From Myxococcales bacterium (GTDB taxonomy: Bacteria > Myxococcota_A > Bradymonadia > Bradymonadales > Bradymonadaceae), in contig SKQC01000165.1 of assembly GCA_007119175.1 (NCBI GenBank), positions 1-35,570 of the forward strand: a stretch of 35,570 nt of DNA, given 5' to 3'. The notes beneath the pieces were generated by a model. The model saw nothing but the letters and a program-made list of their open reading frames with translations. It was not told where the DNA came from and ran no database searches. Below are positions 32,052 through 35,570 of this stretch, piece after piece. A program made the position numbers and the translations under genes. The number at the start of each line of letters is the position of its first letter. The first letter of the stretch is position 1.

Positions 32052-33233
32052 TCAATCGTTGATATTGATCTCGAATTGCACCTGCTCCGTCGACGAGCTA
32101 AATCGGTTGATCACCAGGTAATAATCACCGGGATCCTCGACCTCCCAGATCACGTCATCGCTGCCACTGTGGCCGAATATACAGCTCGGCGTACCGCCGG
32201 AGCACGCCGTCATCGCCCCCACGGCGTAGGCCGAATCGGGCCGGACGACCTCTACGACCTCGTCGCCGGTGAGGCCGGGTAAGTACAACACCAGGTCCTG
32301 ACCGGAGGTCGTGATCCCGTCACCGCTGCTCGAGCAACCGGCGGTGTCACTCGAAAAGTCGACGTTGTCGTGGAAGCTGCTCAGGTCGACGTCGAGGGTC
32401 GTCGACCCCGTAATTTCCAGAACATTGGCACAACTGTCGCCGCTGCACTCGCCGTCGTGGCACCCGTCGGGGCAGGGATGTTCGACCTCTTCGTCACCGC
32501 CGGCGCAGCGAAAGACGCTTCCATCGCGGCATTCTCGAGCCCCGGGCTCACAGGCCAGTGGTTCGACCTTTAACTCCAACTCCAATTCGCCGATCTCCAC
32601 ACCGGACTGGGCCTCGACGATCAGGTAATAATCGGTGCCCCCTTCGGCGATCCAATTTTGCTGATTGATCGAACACCACTCGACATTGGCCGTGCTCGCG
32701 CACTCGCCGACCCGCAGCTCTTTTGCCAGCGGGGGGACGAATTGGGCGTCCGAGATATGGGCGGTCAGCCGAGTTTCCACTTCAGGCGTAAAGGCAAAGA
32801 CGGCCTGCGGACTCTGATCGTCGCTGGAGCAGGTCGTATTGTAGAGATTCGGCCCCGTGGCGACGTTGGCCGTGACGTGCTTCGTCTCTTCCTCGCCGAT
32901 ATCGATCCAGATGGGATTGCCGCAGGAAAACCCGGCCTCCGAGGGAATGCACTGGCCCTCTTCACAGACCTGGCCGTCGTCGCATTCCACCTCTTCACAG
33001 GGATCGGTGGGCTCCTCGCCAACATCGGCGTCTTCCTCGTCGACGACGTCTGGCTCGTCAACGTCGGCGTCCTCCGTTCCCACGTCGGGCTCATCGTGGC
33101 CTCCGTCGCCGCTGGGAATGATGACATTCGACCCCGGCGGCGTATCGTCGTCACTACAGGCCGTCATGGCCCCGACCAGGACGACTACCGCCAATAGCCC
33201 AACAATTCGCCGCCATCTTATACTATCCATCAT
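32052..33233 (-). CDS. Acidic Cys-rich lipoprotein, paralog of the following gene
   Basis: 393 aa. Two ATGs (33233, 33230) follow GAGAGAG at seven bases. Lipobox AMTAC, Cys26. An Asp/Glu-rich linker (DEPDVGTEDADVDEPD and similar) is followed by an EGF-like segment (DPCEEVECDDGQVCEEGQC), a beta-rich module (about 95-225), a Cys-rich strip (ACEPGARECRDGSVFRC) and a second beta-rich module ending DPGDYYLVINRF. This tail is typical of PPC-type domains. It ends 55 bases before its paralog. Likely a surface lipoprotein; ligand unknown. Confidence 0.82.
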   Translation of the reverse strand: MMDSIRWRRIVGLLAVVVLVGAMTACSDDDTPPGSNVIIPSGDGGHDEPDVGTEDADVDEPDVVDEEDADVGEEPTDPCEEVECDDGQVCEEGQCIPSEAGFSCGNPIWIDIGEEETKHVTANVATGPNLYNTTCSSDDQSPQAVFAFTPEVETRLTAHISDAQFVPPLAKELRVGECASTANVEWCSINQQNWIAEGGTDYYLIVEAQSGVEIGELELELKVEPLACEPGARECRDGSVFRCAGGDEEVEHPCPDGCHDGECSGDSCANVLEITGSTTLDVDLSSFHDNVDFSSDTAGCSSSGDGITTSGQDLVLYLPGLTGDEVVEVVRPDSAYAVGAMTACSGGTPSCIFGHSGSDDVIWEVEDPGDYYLVINRFSSSTEQVQFEININD

Positions 33234-33884
33234 CGTTGATCTCTCTCGCTAAACGGGCAATTTTCGCAGGGCCCACCGCTCAAAGCCCGACCGGCTTCGA
33301 GGTAAAAATATACCCTCCGAAGATCGTCAGATAACCTGGCCCTGCAAACTATTGTAACCCCTCTGCTACTTCGTCGCAAATATCTGCTCAGAAACCGACG
33401 TCAATACCCCATGAGCCATCACCGTACCATCATGAACGCCGTTAAACGTCGTGGAATGGCTCCGTCGAGACAGGTGCGAATACGTCGGAGAGCGACAACA
33501 CCTCGGTTCCACTTCTTGAATCACCGTTCGCCGATCTCCGATTTACTTCACCTTCCCACCCGACACGTGCCGGGGTTCCGACACGCCTTGCTGGCGCCGG
33601 AGGTCGTACAACACAAGTAGAAGTTAAAGGAGAAGTTGATCGGCGAACGGTGATCGTAGAAACGGTGATCGGAGAACGCCGGGATATCCCGTAGGCCCTG
33701 AGTGACATTTGTATTACGAGTGGTTCGACACTGAAGTTCCTTGAAGAATTCGGCGAGGACCGGGCGACGAGGTTGAAGCCGTCAAAGCCAGGCGATGCCC
33801 TGGCGTCGTCGAGTGCCGACGGCAAAAAGATCGTCGTTCAGGACTGGCGAAGGCTCAATAGACTTCGGTTTCGAACCACAAGGA
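33234..33884. other. Intergenic region with inverted repeats, no gene seen
   Basis: About 650 bases. Short frames on both strands have no ribosome site or family likeness. The part next to 33234 should hold the promoter of the lipoprotein operon, and an AT-rich TATATTTTTA (minus strand, near 33305-33315) is a possible -10 area. The middle has the inverted repeat described separately, and GCCAGG/CCTGGC (33786-33803) could form a small hairpin. Confidence 0.6.
33520..33654. repeat. Inverted repeat ATCACCGTTCGCCGAT
   Basis: ATCACCGTTCGCCGAT (33520-33535) is perfectly inverted at 33639-33654. Related but imperfect pieces (GTGATCGGAGAACGCC near 33667) follow on the right side. It could be the border of a small interspersed element with an inner GC-rich hairpin; no gene inside. 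Confidence 0.55.
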
Positions 33885-34484
33885 CTAATTAACCTGCGAG
33901 TAGGGGCTGGGGGCTCCGAAGATGGCGCGCTCGGTGTAGGTGCTGTATTCCTCGGTCTCCTTGATGGGCTCCATCAAGGTCTCGTAGTCCTGGTCGCTGA
34001 ATTCTTTTTGGAGAAGCTTTTTTAGCTGTCCCCCTTCGGCGGGGCCGGCTTCTGCAAAAAAGTCGACCAGAATGCGTCCGGCGGCCCGCTCTCCGCGCTC
34101 TTCGCGGCGAGCAAGATAAGCCTCGATGATCTCCTCTGGTGGAAGCTCGGGATCGACGGCCGGCCCCGCCTCTTCGGCGGGCAGGGGAGCGCGGGGATGC
34201 TCGGGCACTTCTTTTGCCGGCGGCGCCGGCGCCGGCGCTTCTTCAATCACAGGAGCCGGCGATGCGGAGTCGGTTTCCGCTTCCTCCTCTTCTTCCTCTT
34301 CTTCGTCATCGGCTTCAATGATGCTGTCCAGGGCATCATCGGCATTGAGGCCACGGCCCAGAAGTTCGACGGCCATCTCCGAGTAGGTCGCCCCACGATC
34401 GGAGGCCATCTCCTTGACCTTTTCAATGATCGCCGCCCCTTCCTTATTTCGTGCCCTCACCACCAATTGCGCCTTATAACTCAT
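33885..34484 (-). CDS. Acidic protein with ribbon-helix-helix-like N-terminus
   Basis: 199 aa from the ATG at 34484, with GGGAGA six bases upstream. The first 50 residues (MSYKAQLVVRARNKEG, then GATYSEMAVELLGRGL) show the beta-strand plus two helices of a small DNA-binding fold, as judged by eye. Next come a run of eight Glu (about 60-70), a Pro/Ala/Glu linker, and a helical C-terminal part (about 115-190) with YLARREERGERAAGRI. No membrane segment. The family is not recognised. It could be a DNA-binding or scaffold protein. Confidence 0.75.
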   Translation of the reverse strand: MSYKAQLVVRARNKEGAAIIEKVKEMASDRGATYSEMAVELLGRGLNADDALDSIIEADDEEEEEEEEAETDSASPAPVIEEAPAPAPPAKEVPEHPRAPLPAEEAGPAVDPELPPEEIIEAYLARREERGERAAGRILVDFFAEAGPAEGGQLKKLLQKEFSDQDYETLMEPIKETEEYSTYTERAIFGAPSPYSQVN

Positions 34485-34710
34485 GGAAAGTCTCCCGGGA
34501 TCATCGATTCGAATCCAGCCTTCAACGGGGTATCAATCGTGTCAATCAAGCATCGATCTGCGGCATCGACACCTGCTGATATAGCTACCACGGGCCGCCA
34601 ATCAACCATTGGCTCGCGATCCGCTTATCTTATCTGCCATGTTCGGCCAATTTACGCAATGATACTTGCCACATACTGTCCAGGTATTGAGGAGCGAAAG
34701 TGGCGGTTTT

Positions 34711-34726
34711 GCCCGTATTTACGGGC
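34711..34726. repeat. Perfect short hairpin downstream of the HPt gene
   Basis: GCCCGTA and TACGGGC are separated by two bases. No T-run follows on either strand, so it is not a standard intrinsic terminator. A run of eight T (minus strand, 34747-34740) lies between it and the HPt stop, without a good stem before it. Confidence 0.4.
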
Positions 34727-34752
34727 CGAACATCGGTTTAAAAAAAAGTGGT

Positions 34753-35112
34753 TCACGCCAGATAATCCTGCAATGCATTGCGCACCCAGACCATCTCCGC
34801 TTTCAGCGCTCCCAGCGCTTCATCGGCGTCTTCAAGTTCTTCGTTTCGCCCCATCTTCTCGAGCTGCTTTGCGGCCTGCACTGCCGAATCGGCACAGAAT
34901 ACTTCTGTGGATCCCTTGATATCGTGGGCGGCGCGAAATACGCCGTCGGGTTCGTCCTCGCTGAGCGCCACTTCTACCTGCTCTAACCAGGAGGGACTTT
35001 CCTCTAAAAAGATCTGGGCCAGCTCGCGCAGCATCTCCTCATCTCCGGCCACCCGGCGAAGGGCTTGCTTTAGATCGACAACTTCGTGGTCTGGCTGTTC
35101 ACTGGAATTCAT
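34753..35112 (-). CDS. Histidine phosphotransfer (HPt) domain protein
   Basis: 119 aa, all one HPt domain. The phospho-acceptor motif is AHDIKGST with His63, matching the canonical AHxLKGxS. The four-helix pattern around it is intact, with EMLRELAQIFLEESP in front and an acidic N-terminus. It relays a phosphoryl group from a hybrid kinase receiver to a downstream response regulator. Its start overlaps the end of the receiver gene by 14 bases, so the two are coupled and should be direct partners. The downstream response regulator is not in the window. Confidence 0.93.
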   Translation of the reverse strand: MNSSEQPDHEVVDLKQALRRVAGDEEMLRELAQIFLEESPSWLEQVEVALSEDEPDGVFRAAHDIKGSTEVFCADSAVQAAKQLEKMGRNEELEDADEALGALKAEMVWVRNALQDYLA

Positions 35113-35570
35113 CTATCTCTCCATCTGTGTGGACTGCTCCATCGGACACCAATTGTTCGTCTTTATCGTCCGCTCCATCGTCGGCCACCGGGCCGAGCTT
35201 TTCAATGATGTCGTACATATTTTTCGGAATCACCGGTTTGGCCAGATAATAATCCATGCCGGCCTCCAAGATCTGCTCGCGGTCACCCTCCATGGCGTGG
35301 GCGGTCAGGGCGATGATGGGGATATGTTCGCCGATCTCCTCTTCGCGCTGGCGGATGATTTTGGTGGCGGCAAACCCGTCGAGTTCCGGCATCTGAATGT
35401 CCATCAAGATGACGTCGAAGTCACGGTCGTTTTTCAGGATTTCGACCGCCTCTTTGCCGTGGCCAGCCAGGACCACCTGGTGGCCCCTATTTTCCAAAAG
35501 CCCCACCGTGACCTTCTGGTTGACCGGATTGTCCTCGGCGAGCAAAATTCGCATCGAATCCCGACCGGGA
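35099..35570 (-). CDS. Response-regulator receiver domain, probably the C-terminus of a hybrid histidine kinase (5' end beyond the window)
   Basis: The visible part is a full REC domain: MRILLAEDNPVNQKV (Asp8 pocket), VILMDIQMPELDGF with the phospho-acceptor Asp in LMD, ALTAHA, and Lys in YYLAKPV, followed by an acidic tail. An ATG stands at 35554, but the frame remains open through the last 16 bases. The LLAEDNPVNQKV form is typical of receiver domains at the end of hybrid kinases. So the gene probably continues upstream; a stand-alone 151-aa receiver starting at 35554 is the alternative. It is coupled to the HPt gene. Confidence 0.85.
   Translation of the reverse strand, partial: PGRDSMRILLAEDNPVNQKVTVGLLENRGHQVVLAGHGKEAVEILKNDRDFDVILMDIQMPELDGFAATKIIRQREEEIGEHIPIIALTAHAMEGDREQILEAGMDYYLAKPVIPKNMYDIIEKLGPVADDGADDKDEQLVSDGAVHTDGEIDEFQ

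Noticed and set aside
33442-33825. Minus-strand 127-codon frame in the intergenic region
   Set aside because: It spans the inverted repeats, has no ribosome site, and its Arg/Ser/Pro-rich composition is unlike the neighbouring genes.
34500-34525. tRNA T-loop-like GATTCGAATCC
   Set aside because: No T-stem, anticodon arm or acceptor pairing can be built around it.
34740-34752. Intrinsic terminator after the HPt gene
   Set aside because: There is a run of eight T, but no stable stem immediately before it.

Overview
The window is GC-rich DNA from a Gram-negative predatory-type or deltaproteobacteria-like lineage. Bradymonadota or Myxococcota fits best, and this is an inference from gene content only. 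The clues are a Ser/Thr kinase with the HRDISPQN catalytic loop typical of those phyla, an AgmX/PglI-like protein, MopE-type and FG-GAP lipoproteins, many very acidic Cys-rich surface lipoproteins, PEGA domains, and a flaA1/wbpM-type polysaccharide gene. No tRNA, rRNA, CRISPR array, prophage or intact insertion sequence was seen.

Layout. (1) Bases 1-6471, minus strand: an outer-membrane-type nucleotidase-like protein fused to a beta-barrel, an AbgT-family transporter, an unrecognised 289-aa protein, and a BrxC/BrxD-like (DUF2791) P-loop ATPase that runs off the left edge. (2) 6706-9276, plus strand: a transmembrane PEGA Ser/Thr kinase, which overlaps the end of a convergent minus-strand group. 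(3) 15206-9266, minus: two tandem paralogous FG-GAP lipoproteins, then an AgmX/PglI-like membrane protein coupled to the second one by an ATGA overlap. (4) 15207-15711: a gene-free block of inverted and tandem repeats. (5) 20309-15712, minus: a ChaC-like cyclotransferase, a GT2 glycosyltransferase, an NTP_transf_5 nucleotidyltransferase and a WbpM/FlaA1-like dehydratase, probably one surface-polysaccharide operon. (6) 20498-23659, plus: a solitary murC, then a DUF4349 lipoprotein overlapping a small unknown lipoprotein, with two inverted copies of a MITE-like repeat after murC and after the small lipoprotein. (7) 27083-23918, minus: a stand-alone amino-acid adenylation enzyme, an AAC(3)-fold acetyltransferase two bases after it, and a GNAT acetyltransferase. 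(8) 33233-27485, minus: two related lipoproteins followed by a large secreted vWA/MopE Cys-rich protein. (9) 33885-35570, minus: the end of a probable hybrid histidine kinase (REC domain) overlapping an HPt protein, then a small acidic protein with a ribbon-helix-helix-like N-terminus.

Most of the window serves the cell envelope: export, surface lipoproteins, peptidoglycan precursor, polysaccharide and signalling. The least explained items are the nucleotidase-barrel fusion that has lost its metal ligands, the ATPase/unknown gene pair at the left edge, the adenylation/AAC(3)/GNAT cassette, and the two structured repeat families.
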